Source of the DNA: Trebouxia sp. TZW2008
Taxonomy: Eukaryota > Chlorophyta > Trebouxiophyceae > Trebouxiales > Trebouxiaceae
Assembly (NCBI GenBank): GCA_002118135.1
Contig: BDIU01000053.1
Location: 124,001 to 188,000 of the forward strand
Length of the DNA stretch: 64,000 nucleotides
Direction: 5' to 3'
Shown here: piece by piece, positions 1 to 10,976 of the stretch
How the letters are laid out: each line of letters opens with the position of its first letter
Position numbering within the stretch: position 1 is the stretch's first letter
Made by a program: the position numbers and the translations under genes
Notes under the pieces: model-generated
Told to the model about the DNA's origin: nothing
What the model saw: only the letters and a program-made list of their open reading frames with translations
The model's database searches: none

Positions 1-281
1 TCCCCCTAGACTTCTGTGTAACACTCCTCAAGGACTCCCCCAACCATCGCCTACCCATGGTCTACTCCTCAAAGGCTGTGGGAGAGCCACCATTCTTCTT
101 GGGGGCATCTGTCTTCTTTGCATTGAAAGAGGCGGTCTATGCAGCCAGAAAGGATGTTGGCATTGAGGGCTGGTTTCAGATGGACTCACCTGCCACACCT
201 GAGAGGCTGCGCATGGCATGCGCTGATCACCTCACTGAGCCATTTGGTGGCGTCAATGTGCAAGTCAAGTTGAGCTGCTGA
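1..281 (+). CDS. XDH: xanthine dehydrogenase, C-terminal end (partial)
   Basis: This is the last exon of a molybdopterin-type xanthine dehydrogenase/aldehyde oxidase, the enzyme that oxidises hypoxanthine and xanthine to urate in purine breakdown. The frame is open from base 3 to the TGA at 279-281. It contains SKAVGEPPFFLGASVFFALK; the Glu of the GEPP motif is the catalytic base of the family. It ends with DSPATPERLRMACADHL, the conserved C-terminal sequence. Upstream exons with the FeS, FAD and most of the Mo-cofactor domains lie outside the window. About 18 residues follow the conserved end. Xanthine dehydrogenase is preferred over aldehyde oxidase from the closeness of the visible stretch to plant and animal XDH, but the end alone cannot fully exclude the latter. 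Confidence 0.93.
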   Translation, partial: PLDFCVTLLKDSPNHRLPMVYSSKAVGEPPFFLGASVFFALKEAVYAARKDVGIEGWFQMDSPATPERLRMACADHLTEPFGGVNVQVKLSC

Positions 282-725
282 TTGGTTCTGATTTGGCTGT
301 GAATTGATGGTTGGGGCTTGATGCGCAAGCTTGCATTGTGTTTGACTGTGCCTTGTCGGGCAATGTATTTGCTGTTTTGGCTGACCAGCACGTATCATGG
401 CTTCTTCTATTTTTGTCTGTTTTGGGCCACTGTGATGCCATGTTAGCTAGTTTTGCAGCAACAATAATGCTGGTTTGACGCACCAGCTTCAATGTAGCAG
501 CTAAACACGTGATGTGATTGTCACAAAGCAAAATTGTGAATGTGTGTTGCAAGCTTAGCACAATGCTTGTTTGAGCTGTACCAACAACATCATTCTTAGT
601 GTGTCTTTATTTCAACCAGCAGTTGCTGGGGTTTGGCAAGAAGCACTGTCCAATAATGTCTAGATGAGGCTTGTCCTGCGTGTAGGGCGAGTGGCAGGTG
701 GTATACGCCTTACAACATGCTGAAG
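282..725. other. convergent 3' spacer
   Basis: The XDH end (+) and the SSNA1 end (-) face each other here. The stretch is T-rich with no coding exon I can support; it should hold both 3' UTRs. Short open frames on either strand have no recognisable content. Confidence 0.6.
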
Positions 726-1255
726 TCAAGAACTTGTTTGCCGCTTCTTCTGTATACTGACGCTTTCCCTTTTCAGTACTGTCAACAGAGTCTGTGAGCT
801 TTCAAGGATCTTGATGTATGCGCCTTCTGTCTCTTGTATCACTTTGTCATACTCTGTCCTTGTTGCAATCTGCAAGTTTGAGAGCATGGCTCAGTCCTTT
901 TCAAATTACAGGCAGGGGGTTGTGTATACCACCTGACAGCATGCACAGCATACAGCCAAAAGCAATCATGCATGTCAGATTTGATATTGTGCCACATGAA
1001 AGACAAGCTCTCATGCAATGAGGTTCAAGTCTTGTTACAGAAGAGTTCATTTGACTGCATGGGCGACACAGCATTGCAGAGGCAACTCTTTGCCAAATGA
1101 CTTCCAAGGACCCACCTTCCTAGCAAGGCCATCATTGATGTGTGCAAGCCGTTTTGTCAAAGTCTGCAGATCTTGTTGCAGCTTTGACTTCTCAGCCTCT
1201 TCATCACGAATCTGCTTCTGCACTTCTTCACGCTTTTCTCTCAGGTCTTCAATAC
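726..1255 (-). CDS. SSNA1: SSNA1/DIP13 microtubule-associated coiled-coil protein (5' exon not located)
   Basis: SSNA1 (NA14; DIP13 in Chlamydomonas) is a short coiled-coil protein that forms fibrils on microtubules of basal bodies, axonemes and centrosomes. Two exons are clear on the minus strand: 1116-1255, encoding [20 protein letters not shown] and ending in GLARK before a GT donor, and 726-869, beginning [20 protein letters not shown] and containing [15 protein letters not shown] before TGA at 726-728. Both match human SSNA1 almost position by position. The phases require a short 5' exon of about 15 codons ending in one base. I could not place it with confidence between 1256 and 2100; a weak candidate ATG lies near 2036. 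The C-terminus is short and basic. DIP13 transcripts rise after deflagellation in Chlamydomonas, which fits the ciliary neighbour at 2117. Confidence 0.9.
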
Positions 1256-2116
1256 CTGCGAACAGATGACAAGCAACTTGTCAGCTGCTTCCACACTTGT
1301 CAGATACTGTTTCAGCTTGCAGATGTTTGGGGGCTGCCAAAACAGCTGATTGTAAATTCCAGACCACTGCACGTTTGTCTGTTCTGTGGAATAGGGCATG
1401 CCTATTCATAACGCTTTATGCTGTTGCGCCAGGGCATTGAAGGTTTGTGGAAAAACAAGCACAGCTGGCTGCAGAGCAGGCCTTATCACGCTTTCGGAAC
1501 ATGAGGGCTGCCATAGCAGTACATTTTGACACTGCTGATCACACGACGAGACGTCAGAAAAGTACATTTGTCTGGCTAGGCAATTTTTAGAGCTGGTCTG
1601 CAAAGTCTTTTTGGCATGCTTAGCTCAACAACTGCAGACAAATGCATTGACGTGTCGAATGAGGGGCTGAGGGGCTCACATTTGACAAGCTCGTTGTTGT
1701 GTGACTGCAGTGCCGCTCCTTGCGCAGCCATATGTCAATGTACGCTGGGTCAAGTCGCAAACGAGAAACGAAAAGCCGGGAAGGCGGAGAGCAAGTTGCA
1801 GACCTCACACTGGCACAGGCGCTGGCTTCTAAGGGTGCCCAACGCGCACAGGCCCCAGCTGATCTGGCCTTTGTGCTGGCGATCCTGGCGCATCAAGACC
1901 TTGGACTTTGCCACACAAAGTTTTGAGCAGCAAACGGATGCTAAATGCTCTCTGTCGGTGCGTGAGTCTGTAGCGGCTAGACCAAAGCGCTTCAGCAGCA
2001 AAGCCTGAGCGTTCAAGCGCCGACTGTCTACCATCTTCATTTGATTGTTGTCCTGCATGGGCGATACCAGATAAAGTGGTGGCTGGCAGGGCTCCACTAT
2101 CTGGTTGAGCGAGACA
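1256..2116. promoter_or_regulatory. probable shared promoter region of SSNA1 and the DRC9-like gene
   Basis: The minus-strand SSNA1 and the plus-strand DRC9-like gene are transcribed away from this stretch. It must also hold the missing first exon of SSNA1. The part at about 1700-2010 is richer in GC and open in several frames on both strands; I do not recognise any of those frames. No defined promoter motif was identified. Confidence 0.5.
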
Positions 2117-5100
2117 ATGCTGGCTGATGAGGACTCTTACGGTCTGGACGGGTTGTCAAACGTGGAGACGGTGCATGTAATGCCTCCTTGCTACAGCCTC
2201 GTGTATATTTTGTCAGTCCGATGGCATTGCATGAACACACAATGCTGCTGCAGGTGCTGCACGTTTTGCATGTTGCACTTGAAAAGCTCAGCCTGGTTGG
2301 GGCTACCAGAGTCGACCCACAGGTGTGACGGCATTGAGCGATCTACGCATGCTGCCTTCGAGAACTGATGCTCATGATGACATGCCTTCCCTGAGCGGGC
2401 ATCATCGTCTGCCACTGATGTCTCGTTCACTCCATCTGCAGCTTCAAGCCGCTGCCTTGGCGCAAAGTGTTGGCGAAGAGATCACTCAGATGCTAGCAGA
2501 ACAGAAGAAGCTGGAGAGTCAATATGTAGCTCTTGTTGCAGACCAAGCGCAGCTGCGCAATTTGCCCAACAAGAACAAACTGATTGAAAACCAGAAGGCA
2601 GTCTATGCTGTGACTGAGCAGATCCGGCAGGGTACCCAGGCTCTAGTCAGGAATTTGAAGGTTGGAATCAGAAGTCTGGGCAGCCTTGCAGCTAGTGCAG
2701 TGACACGACACATAGTTGCAGCAATTCCAGCTTTGTCAGAACTTCCCTTGCCCCACCCTAGAGCCAGCTAGGGATCAGCCATGCTGGCTGCAGCCTTGAG
2801 TTTATACAGCCTGGCAACAGCATCTTTTCACTGCAGCAACATAGACTGTTCTCATACTGCAGCTGGTTGTCACGCAATGCGGTGATTGCCCCTCTGTTGC
2901 AACATGCAAACAACTTGCCCTGTGACAGGGTTGCAGCAGCATTGCTGGTTCATTGGCCTATTGCTATGCACTGCATAAGAAGACCCCATCACCAGATTTG
3001 CATGCTTTGTTTGAGAGGCATGCTGCTGCACCAATTGTATGCAGCAGAAGCTGTGTTGTTCAGGCAAGCCCTGGTGTGAGTGAGAACATGGCAAAGGTAG
3101 CAGCCCAGCGGCAGGCCCTCCAGCAGCTGCTGCACCACTGCAGCTCTGACATCCTCGCTAATCAAAGCACTGAGGTTCTGGTGAGCCTCACAGAGTCCAC
3201 CTACACTGCTTTGTACTGTCTGTTTCAGTCAAAATCCTCATGGCAACACAGCATGCTTTGTGGCGCATGAAAGACGTCGCTGCCGACTGTAGCTGCCTGA
3301 AGACACATCATGCAAATGCTGGCTGGTGAGCTTCTTGGGCCCTGTTTGGAGCTGCTAGCTGCTGGAATTGCCATGCTATCTTGGAGAAGTCTAGCAGCAA
3401 AGCTGCATGACAGATACAAAAGTTGTATGTCAACAGTCATGTGCTTTGCATTCCATGCCAGTCGTTGACTGGTTGCATTGCAACCTGATCTGATGGGCCT
3501 GTACCATGACTTAGGAAAAGCAGAGTCTGTATTGTCATTGTTTGCATGCAGGCTGACTATGTGGAGGGGGTGGAGAGGAATGATCAGGAGACACAAGCCA
3601 CAATTGAGCGGGAGCGTGTCACAAGCGCTGCCGTGAAGCAGCTCAAAGCTGAGATCAAAGAGGAAAAGAGCAAGCATGAGGAGCAGGTCAGGCCCACACC
3701 TTTTGAGATTGTGCATCATTGTAAGAAACTCTTCATGCCCCGATACATTTTCTCTGTATATATGCCACTCTCACACACTGTTCTTTTCCTTGCAAATCAC
3801 ACTTGCTCCTGGCTTACATTGCCTGCGGGACCCTGACCCGTCAGAGATGAGGTCTGAAGATGACGATAACAGACGATTAACCCTAGCACAGCGAGCACAG
3901 CTGCTCTTGAGGACATTGGAGGGCAACATTTCACCAACAGAACTAGCAGACATTGCCTGCAAGACCCTGAATGGTCAAGCGTGAGGCCTGAAGACACTGA
4001 TGATGGGCTGCTGAACACAGCACAGCCAGAACAGCTTTCAACCTCACTGTTGCATGACAATGACCATGTACCAACAGCACTAGCAGACACCTCAGACAAA
4101 TGCAAGTTGCAAGTGATCATGTCAGTGCAATCAAGTCTCAACAGCTGCGTACTGTCTCCCTTGACGCCCAAGCTTTTCCAAGCTCCCTTGCGTCATCGCA
4201 ATTGGCACACGCGTCCATTTGCCTGTCAGCAACAACAATCTCTCCCGTTCAGGGCATGACAGAAACCTACAGACAGCAAGAAGCAAAACAAATGAGTATG
4301 CACCAAACTGCTAAGCTGGACTGAACAGGGAGCATGCATCAGCAATGCAGCGCAGATGCAGCACAGCATCCAGGACTAGTGGAGATGCAGACAGGCAGCT
4401 AGGCGCTGGTTGCTCTCACTGTAGATGAGCTGGATCTGTGCATAGCTCTCTGCTTGTGATTGCACAAGCTGCATGGAGCTATGAAATCTCCATGGTCAGC
4501 AGACAGGCAGGCTAGTAGCAGGATCAGATGCACAAGTATTTGCAGCCATGCAGCTGTCACAACATGGGCGACATGTACTTCAGCAATGCAAAAGCTCGCA
4601 GCAGTGCGGCAAGCCTTCTGCAACCCGTGAAGGTTAGGCTGCAACTGCTGTGGGGCATCAAGCAGAAGCTTGTGGCAGGAATTTTGAGGAGCACTCATTG
4701 CAGCCATGAATGCAGCGAGATGCAGCTTGCAGGCTCAGGGGAGCCATATGTATGGCTATGGCAGCAGCCTCGTCCTCCATGAGCAAAACAACAACCATGT
4801 GAACTTGCACACCAAAGCAGGAGAGCAGGGCAGGTATCAGCTGAACTGAGTTCATGCCATCAGCGATGATAGCCATGCAGCACACATGAGGTGCAACCTG
4901 CCAGCTGGTGCCAATGCTGCATGCCCGGCACTCAAGCTGTAGTGGCAACCCCAGCAATTAGTGACAGACTGTCACCAGACTCAGTCTATGTATGTACCAG
5001 TTGCAACGCCTCACACATCAGCAATGCCAGCTGTGCAAAGAGGACTGGCGCTGATTGTGGTCATAGAGCCCAGCAGCTGTGGGGGAGCTTCAGCAAAGCC

Positions 5101-8100
5101 CAGACCACAGCTTACACACCTTAAGCAGAGTCGTGCGAATCAGCTACATTGGCTGTGCAGTACAGATGCAGAGAGCTGAATTGGCGCTGACTTTGGTGGT
5201 GGGGTCAAGCCACTCTGGCTGCTGCAGGGAGCCTTCAGCTTAGCCCAAACCAGCGCCACGTACACTGCCTTGCATACCAGCAACTGTGCAATGCAGATGA
5301 AGCGAGCGGGACTGGCGCTGACTGGGGTGGTGGGGCTAAGCAAGTTGCTTACTGCAGGGAGCCTTCAGCTCAGCCCAGACCACAGCTTGTGCCGTGTTCA
5401 TTGCCTTGCAAAACAACAACACCGGCAGTGCACGGCAGGTAAAGCAAGCAGGACTGGTGCTCTTCCGGGGGGGGCTTGACTGAGCCAAGACCACAGCTGA
5501 CTTGAAATGTGCACTGCCCTGCAAATCAATAACATACCGCTTGTGCAGTGCAGATGAAGCGAGCGGGGCAGGCGCTGGCTGAGCTGAACGCGCAACAAAA
5601 GTCTGTAGCGGTTGGCGGCAGCAGCCGCGCGCGGTACCGGGAGGCCCAGGTGACGGCCGCCAACCAGTGCACGCGGCGCCTGAAGGCCGAGAGCCTGCTG
5701 GACCTGCAGGACCAGATTGCTGCCCTCACTGAGCAGCTGGAAATGGACCAGCAAGTACATGAAGTGTGCGCCCTGTTGCTGCGCTGCTCATTTATGCTTT
5801 GCATATGGCTGTGCTGACATGATGTCCAGGAGGCCATCAACATGCTGTTGCAAATTGGTGGTTGGTTCCAACATGCACACACACTGGCTACTTGTACAAG
5901 GCAACGGCAATCAAGGCCCTTTGCATTGGCTTCTGTGCATACACACTCAACACAGCTTGCATACGACTTGCTTACTGATCCTCTGTGATGTGAAGGCTGA
6001 TGCATTGCAATGTCAGTAACGGCGGCAGAACTGACAGTCATTCTATGCAGGCAGCCTCAGCATTCAGCGAAGGTGCAGGGTTGGCTGCGGGACGAAGCCC
6101 TAGACTGGGCCACGTGCATTGACACAGACATTGCTGCCAAGGACAAGAAGACTGAGGCTGATGCCTCTGCTGATAGAGACAGAAGACTAAAATATGATGT
6201 GCAGGCAAGGCGCCTTCGGCATATTCAGTGAAGGCGCAGGGTTGGCCACACGCATTGACAAAGACATTGCTGCCAAGGAGAAAGACACAGAGGCTGAATT
6301 GGTCGCAGTTTTGCTGCTTGGTCAAGAGCAGCAGCTTGTTCTGTGCAGGCAGCTTTGGCACATTCAGTGAAGGTGCAGGGCTGGCTGCGGGAAGAGGATT
6401 CGGATTGGCGCCCGCATATTGACACAGACCTTGCTGCTGCGGAGAAAGACATTCGGCATTGCATTTCACTGTTCTGACACAAACTTGATACAGCTTGCAT
6501 GCTTCCTGTTCTCACAAATCTTTGTCCATACACTGCAATCTGGCTGACGACAACAGAAGCAACAGGCCGTGCTATGCAGGCAGCTTCGGCATATTCAGTA
6601 AAGGTGCAGGGCTGGCTCCGGGAAGAAGCCCTAGACTGGGCCACACGCATTGATACAGACATTGCTGCCAAGGAGAAAGACACAGAGGCTACCAAGCAGG
6701 AGCGCCAGAGGGACCTCATCAAGCTTAAGGTCTGTTGCATACGTCGTTCTGATGAACACAGATTTTGACTGATGGCTGCTTGGTGCTGCTAGCTGCTCCT
6801 TTGGCTCATTGTCCTGCCAGTCTGCTTCAAACACCAAGTTGTTGACAGCAGCCCAATCGCCCCGTTAGGTGTCATGGTTAAGTGTCATCCCTGTACCATC
6901 GCATGCGTGGTTGATCCTGAAGAGCAATTCTGGCTGAATGCATTTGCAGCCTCAGCATGGCTGCTTGCCATGTGCGTATTTTCACTTGCGCATCAGAATA
7001 TCTATCTGTGCTAGTCATGACCTCTCAGGCATTGTCTGAGGTCATGCTAACCAAGTCATTGCATAACCTTCAAGGTGGGAAGCATGAAGAAAGTGATAAA
7101 AATAATAATTATTACATGTTCCAGCATGTACTGCTAGGTATGTGTGGCACAAGTCCTATCTCGCCAGGCAGGCTTGTCTTCTCAACAACTCATCAAAAAG
7201 ACAGACATAGCTGCACAATGCTTGTTGAGCAGAGTCCATGTCTCTGCACCGTACAACACCACCAACATGACAATAGACTGGAAAATTGGAGTTTGGTCAA
7301 ACGTGTCAAAGTGCTGCACAGCAACTGCCATTGTCAGTTGCTCTTTCACTTGACACATGAGTTGACAGGTGTCATCCTGGGGAGTGGGAGCAGGGCTGTG
7401 GCATGTCAAGGCAGTGCAATCTGCAAGGCCTACTGCCAACTCTCCAAACAAATGTGCCTGTGGGGCTGTGATGCCAGTTGTGTTGACATCTTGAGAGCGT
7501 CGTTGCTTGGCAGGACATGAAGGAGAGGCATGAGAGGGAGACAGCTCTGAAGGGGGAGAGGGACTTGCAAGCCAAGGGAGCCGCAGACAGGGAGGCTGCC
7601 TTGCAGGTGAAGCTACTCACTGCTCGTGGCTGCAGCAATTATATTGTCGCACAGCTGTCCTGGGCTGCCTCTATAGACAGAGGCTCCTGTTGTGACGCCT
7701 GATGGCGTACACTTTGCTTTTGTTTCCTTGCACAGCTGTGTTGTGCTGTGTGCAAGATATTCAGTCATGTTGAGCAGGGCAACACCATCTTAGCTATGCA
7801 CTTCAACTGCGGACTTTACCTTGACTGTCAGCACACTACAAGGTGCAGACAGAGCTCAGCTTCACATGCAGATGAGCATAAACATGCCTACGGCTGAGAA
7901 TGAACAGCAGCATGTTGCAAAAGCTGAATGATTCATGAGCAGGTGGCCTGGCAAGCCTGGGTGTCTTGACACCTTTATGTGTACCGCACTTAGCTGCTCC
8001 AGGGTCTGTGTCCTAGGCCTTGGATGAGCGTTCACCAACAAGTCCTCATTGCAGCATTTCGAGATAAGATTCATTGTATGCAGGTGCTCAGGGAAAGGCA

Positions 8101-8732
8101 GGTTGCAGCTGCCCTCAAAATACAGGTGATGCCCCTTTCAAAGTTGTTGACCTGTGTTGCATCATGCCATGTGAACATGCTGCGCGCTGAGTCTGCATCC
8201 CCTGATCCACAGCCCTGGCGTCAGCGTTATGTCGCAGACATTGCTACATCAGGGGAATTTATGAGTCGCATCCCCTGATCCACAGCACTGCATCATGAGG
8301 TGGCGCCCCTTCCTCATGATGCAGCGCGCATGCCCCACACGGTACGGCCCAAAAGCGGACCTCAGTCCTGCCACAGCAGGGCTTAGTGCTGCTTTTTAGC
8401 AGGACTACTCCGTACCTGTGCTACTAGTGTCGTTATCATGCAGCACATCAAATGGCCAGCAGCAAGGAATGGACACTTTGCAAGCAAACACTGACCTCAA
8501 TGGCAACTGTGACATTTAAAGCTTGGTGGTCATATCTGCATGTGTGCTTGCCCTTGTGGCTTCTCAGACTATCATACACCCCAAGGACTTAGTTTCTGTA
8601 GAGGAAATGACAGCGGTAAATTTGCTGTCTATGCAGGCGCATTGGCGAGGCTACTTAGCAAGGCATGCAGGCAAAACAAAAGGCAAGGGCAAAGGGAAAA
8701 TGGCCAAGAAGCCAAGCAAGAAAAAGAAGTGA
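2117..8732 (+). CDS. dynein regulatory complex subunit 9 (IQCG)-like protein
   Basis: The predicted protein (412 aa) is coiled-coil rich and ends in a split IQ motif, ALKIQ|AHWRGYLAR, followed by a Lys/Gly tail KTKGKGKGK. This architecture and tail match DRC9/IQCG (human protein about 440 aa), a calmodulin-binding subunit of the nexin-dynein regulatory complex that links doublet microtubules in motile cilia. Exons that join in phase: 2117-2170, 2310-2660, 3064-3180, 3552-3686, 5554-5754, 6580-6729, 7514-7606, 8084-8125, 8637-8732. Coiled-coil parts include AEIKEEKSKHEEQ and RIDTDIAAKEKDTEATKQER. The first exon and its start (ATG 2117) are the least certain. Introns 4 and 5 carry decayed copies of the exons that follow them. 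DRC10/IQCD is the main alternative, since it also has a C-terminal IQ motif. Confidence 0.75.
3830..4090 (+). repeat. degenerate tandem repeat in DRC9-like intron 4
   Basis: Two units of roughly 130 bp. Each opens with acattgcctgc followed by a diverged gaccctga...gaggyctgaaga stretch (about 3818 and 3950), and a third weaker partial copy follows. The stretch is partly open on the plus strand but gives no phase-compatible exon. Confidence 0.55.
5040..5560 (+). repeat. tandem decayed copies of the exon-5 5' boundary
   Basis: Three to four diverged units of about 150-190 bp. Each contains a variant of atgaagcgagcgggactggc, the sequence that opens the real exon at 5554, plus ccttcagctcagcccagacc and gcactgcctTGCAAA-like blocks. 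The copies near 5290 and 5165 resemble the exon start but lack the remaining open frame, so they look like pseudo-exon seeds inside the intron. Confidence 0.7.
6051..6729 (+). repeat. four-copy tandem exon duplication in the DRC9-like gene
   Basis: Copies start at 6051, 6204, 6349 and 6580, each directly after a TGCAG acceptor. Each carries the block encoding VQGWLREEALDWATRIDTDI or a decayed form. Only the last copy (6580-6729) is open over its full length and ends at a phase-compatible donor. Copy 1 lacks two bases near its start. Copy 2 is shortened and has an early TGA. Copy 3 stays in frame but reaches a TGA and has no matching donor. Confidence 0.88.
7090..7350 (-). mobile_element. 5'-truncated LINE 3' end (copy A)
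   Basis: On the minus strand the frame encodes VLYGAETWTLLNKH followed by VFLMSC and a stop at 7182. This resembles the conserved end of non-LTR reverse transcriptases (LYGxETWT...MRCLR). It is followed by a block shared with 33510-33620 and 35610-35720 (gccaggc.ggctt, gtgtgtggc on the plus strand). The minus-strand 3' end is an AT-rich TAATAATTATTATTTTT tail at about 7095-7115. It lies in an intron of the DRC9-like gene. The frame is broken and no endonuclease or main RT domain is present. Confidence 0.72.
8288..8416. repeat. two foldback structures in the last DRC9-like intron
   Basis: The first is a 13-bp perfect inverted repeat, ctgcatcatgagg at 8288-8300 and cctcatgatgcag at 8312-8324, with an 11-nt loop. 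The second is nested: ggtacgg 8341-8347 with ccgtacc 8410-8416, agtcctgc 8364-8371 with gcaggact 8399-8406, and cagca 8374-8378 with tgctg 8387-8391. A 22-base direct repeat (gcatcccctgatccacagc core) flanks the first hairpin upstream. It could be a MITE remnant or a structured RNA. Confidence 0.6.
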
Positions 8733-9361
8733 AAGGTTCACTTGACATGTCCAGGAGCGAATACGCTGCCTGCTTGGTTTTTGGCAATTTGCAATCGTTG
8801 TTCCTGTGCAAAGCAAAGCTGCATCTCACTGCAGAACAGCCGTGTGGTATTATCCTTGAGCCACCCAGGGGCTTTGTGGGTAGGGCATAAGCACACCTGG
8901 CAAGCAGAACATTGGCCTGATGTAAGGCTGCGCATAGGTTACCATGCAACAGACGTGAAGGCTTCAAGGACTTGAAGAGCAATATATATATGCCAAGTCC
9001 ATCATAACGGTTGCAGCACTGCATGTGATGGGGATTTCTGCTGAAGTTCTGAACATGCACAGCAAATTGAATGATCACCTGTAAATTCACTTCGAAGATG
9101 TGTGCATGACGAGACTGGCTCCTCAATTTGCCCTTCTCGCATGGCTGCAATTCATGTGCTTTGCAAGGCAGCAAGTAACATGCATGGAATGCAAGAACCC
9201 CTCGAGCCTGACGATGCTCTTCTTCAGCAGCCAAATTAGGAGACATGAATCCCTTCGCGATTGGCTTTGATGTACGCGAGGATAATGCAGGACACCAAAC
9301 CTGCGTGACGGACTCCTCCCAACGCCAAGCCCAGCTGCAACAACTGTTGAAGGTTGCCAAG
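8733..9361. other. spacer between the DRC9-like gene and psaK
   Basis: The stretch holds the DRC9-like 3' UTR and the psaK promoter. A 299-codon open frame runs on the minus strand across 8629-9528, antisense to the last DRC9 exon and the first psaK exon. It has no recognisable domain, and I consider it a chance frame. Confidence 0.55.
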
Positions 9362-10107
9362 ATGGCTTCAATGGCAATGCGGTCATCTGTCTTGAGCCAC
9401 CGGAGCTTCACCCCAGCCAGACCAGTAGTTCCCGCAAAGGTTCGTTGATCCGGATCAAAACAACGCCCCTCTGTGGACTGTCCGCTTGCCCCTCCCTCAC
9501 TGACATCGCAACACAACGCAGGCAGCAATTGCGCGACCGAGCCGCAGCAGCAGACCAGTACGGGTCAACGCCGGCTTTATCGGCTCACCAGAAAACATTG
9601 TGAGTGCTGCAGCTGCCTGTGCTGTTCCTAGCCCTGAAGCCAGCTGATCACAAGACCACACAGAGCCGGAACCGGCAGCATCTGCTCAATGCAGTGTTGA
9701 TCCTGGCTGTATACTTGCAGATTGTCGTGGCCTCCACAACAGCTTTCCTAGTAGCAGGCAGATTTGGTTTGGCCCCTACTTTGAGGCAGCAAGCTACCTC
9801 AGGGCTAAGGCTGGTAGACAACGGCACCAAGGGACTGTCCACAGGAGACCCCGCAGGTATGCTGCTAGGCTGCAGGGCCACGTACGCTAAATGTACTGCA
9901 GGGCTATGTATGCTCATTGTGCACTGCAGGGCTACGTATGCTAAACGTGTAGCAGGGCAATGTACAGATAAGCTGCAGCTGCTTTGTGTGAAAATTTCTG
10001 TTTTGTGTTATGCAGGCTTCACAGCTGTCGATGTTCTAGGTCATGGGACCATGGGTCACGTCATTGGTGTCGGCACAATCCTTGGTCTGCGGGTGAGATC
10101 GCTCTAG
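9362..10107 (+). CDS. psaK: photosystem I reaction centre subunit PsaK, plastid precursor
   Basis: PsaK is a small two-helix membrane subunit at the edge of photosystem I, where it helps bind LHCI antenna. Four exons join in phase: 9362-9439, 9522-9599, 9721-9856, 10016-10107, giving 127 residues. The first about 40 residues are Ser/Arg/Ala rich (MASMAMRSSVLSHRSF...), a chloroplast transit peptide. The mature part begins near NAGFIGSPENI and continues with ASTTAFLVAGRFGLAP (first helix), SGLRLVDNGTKGLSTGDPAG and VDVLGHGTMGHVIGVGTILG (second helix). These match Chlamydomonas PsaK closely. ATG 9362 is chosen because it opens a complete transit peptide; a longer upstream frame from 9245 is possible but unneeded. 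Intron 3 holds a small repeat of a ctgcagggctacgtatgcta unit. Confidence 0.95.
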
Positions 10108-10976
10108 CTTTGAAAGTCTTTTAGCTGTTGCCAATATCTGCAGTTTCTGGTCTTTCATCTGGACTCAGTTTCCTAAGTTCATGAGCTACTTGCTGCAGGC
10201 GCTGGGCAAGATCTAGGGAGCATACCAACACCTTTGCAACCTAAACATGTAGATTAGCCTGAGCAACAAAAGTTTTGCCATACGGTATACTGCCAGAGAA
10301 GACAACCTGTACACTGTAATGATAGACAAGCCATTGCAGACTTTACGTCACCATTGAACTTTTGACATCCTGATGTAATCACGACTACAGCTGCTCAGCT
10401 GTCCTCAGCCAAACTAGCCATCTGCACAATCTTATAGCGGACATCAGCTCTGAATTGCTTTAGTGCTCTGGCATTGAGACGCGAGCTTTGTCCTGTTCAA
10501 GGCTGCTGTGTACCGAGGGTGTCATCTGTGGTGCGTCTGGCATGCTCACGATGCTCCTGACAGATCGCAGGACATGCTCAATGCAAGACTGAGATGCATG
10601 CCATGCCACACTGAGATGAGTTGAGCATGTCAGGGGCTTGAGGCCTTACTGCAGCCTACCACTGCTATCTCTATACTGTTGCAGTGAGAGATACCGACAA
10701 ACACACAACGTTGCTTGCTGTGCAAAGTTGCAGATGAAACTTGCAGCATGTTTACAACCATAGCACTACAGCCTTTACGCCTACAGTGACTTACAGGTAG
10801 ATCTGTTTACTGAGGCACTGTGAACTGAAACGACTCGACAAAAGTGCAGGCAGTCTCTCTAAGTGTCATACTCACAGTGTACTCCTCTCATAGATGACGT
10901 CGCTCAGCTACTGGTAAATAAGAGATTTGCTAAAGCAAAATTTGCGTCAGCTCTATTTGGTATAGTCAAGGGCAGA
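10108..10976. other. convergent 3' spacer, no gene seen
   Basis: The spacer lies between the psaK stop (+) and the stop of the biotin/lipoyl-domain gene (-). No open frame of note and no repeat were recognised; it probably carries long 3' UTRs. Confidence 0.6.

Noticed and set aside
1720..1926. Plus-strand open frame as a separate gene upstream of DRC9
   Set aside because: Open in all six frames because of higher GC; no recognisable residues, and it lies in the divergent promoter region.
8629..9528. A 299-codon minus-strand ORF
   Set aside because: It runs antisense through the last DRC9-like exon and the first psaK exon, is Cys/His-rich with no domain, and no splice pattern supports it.
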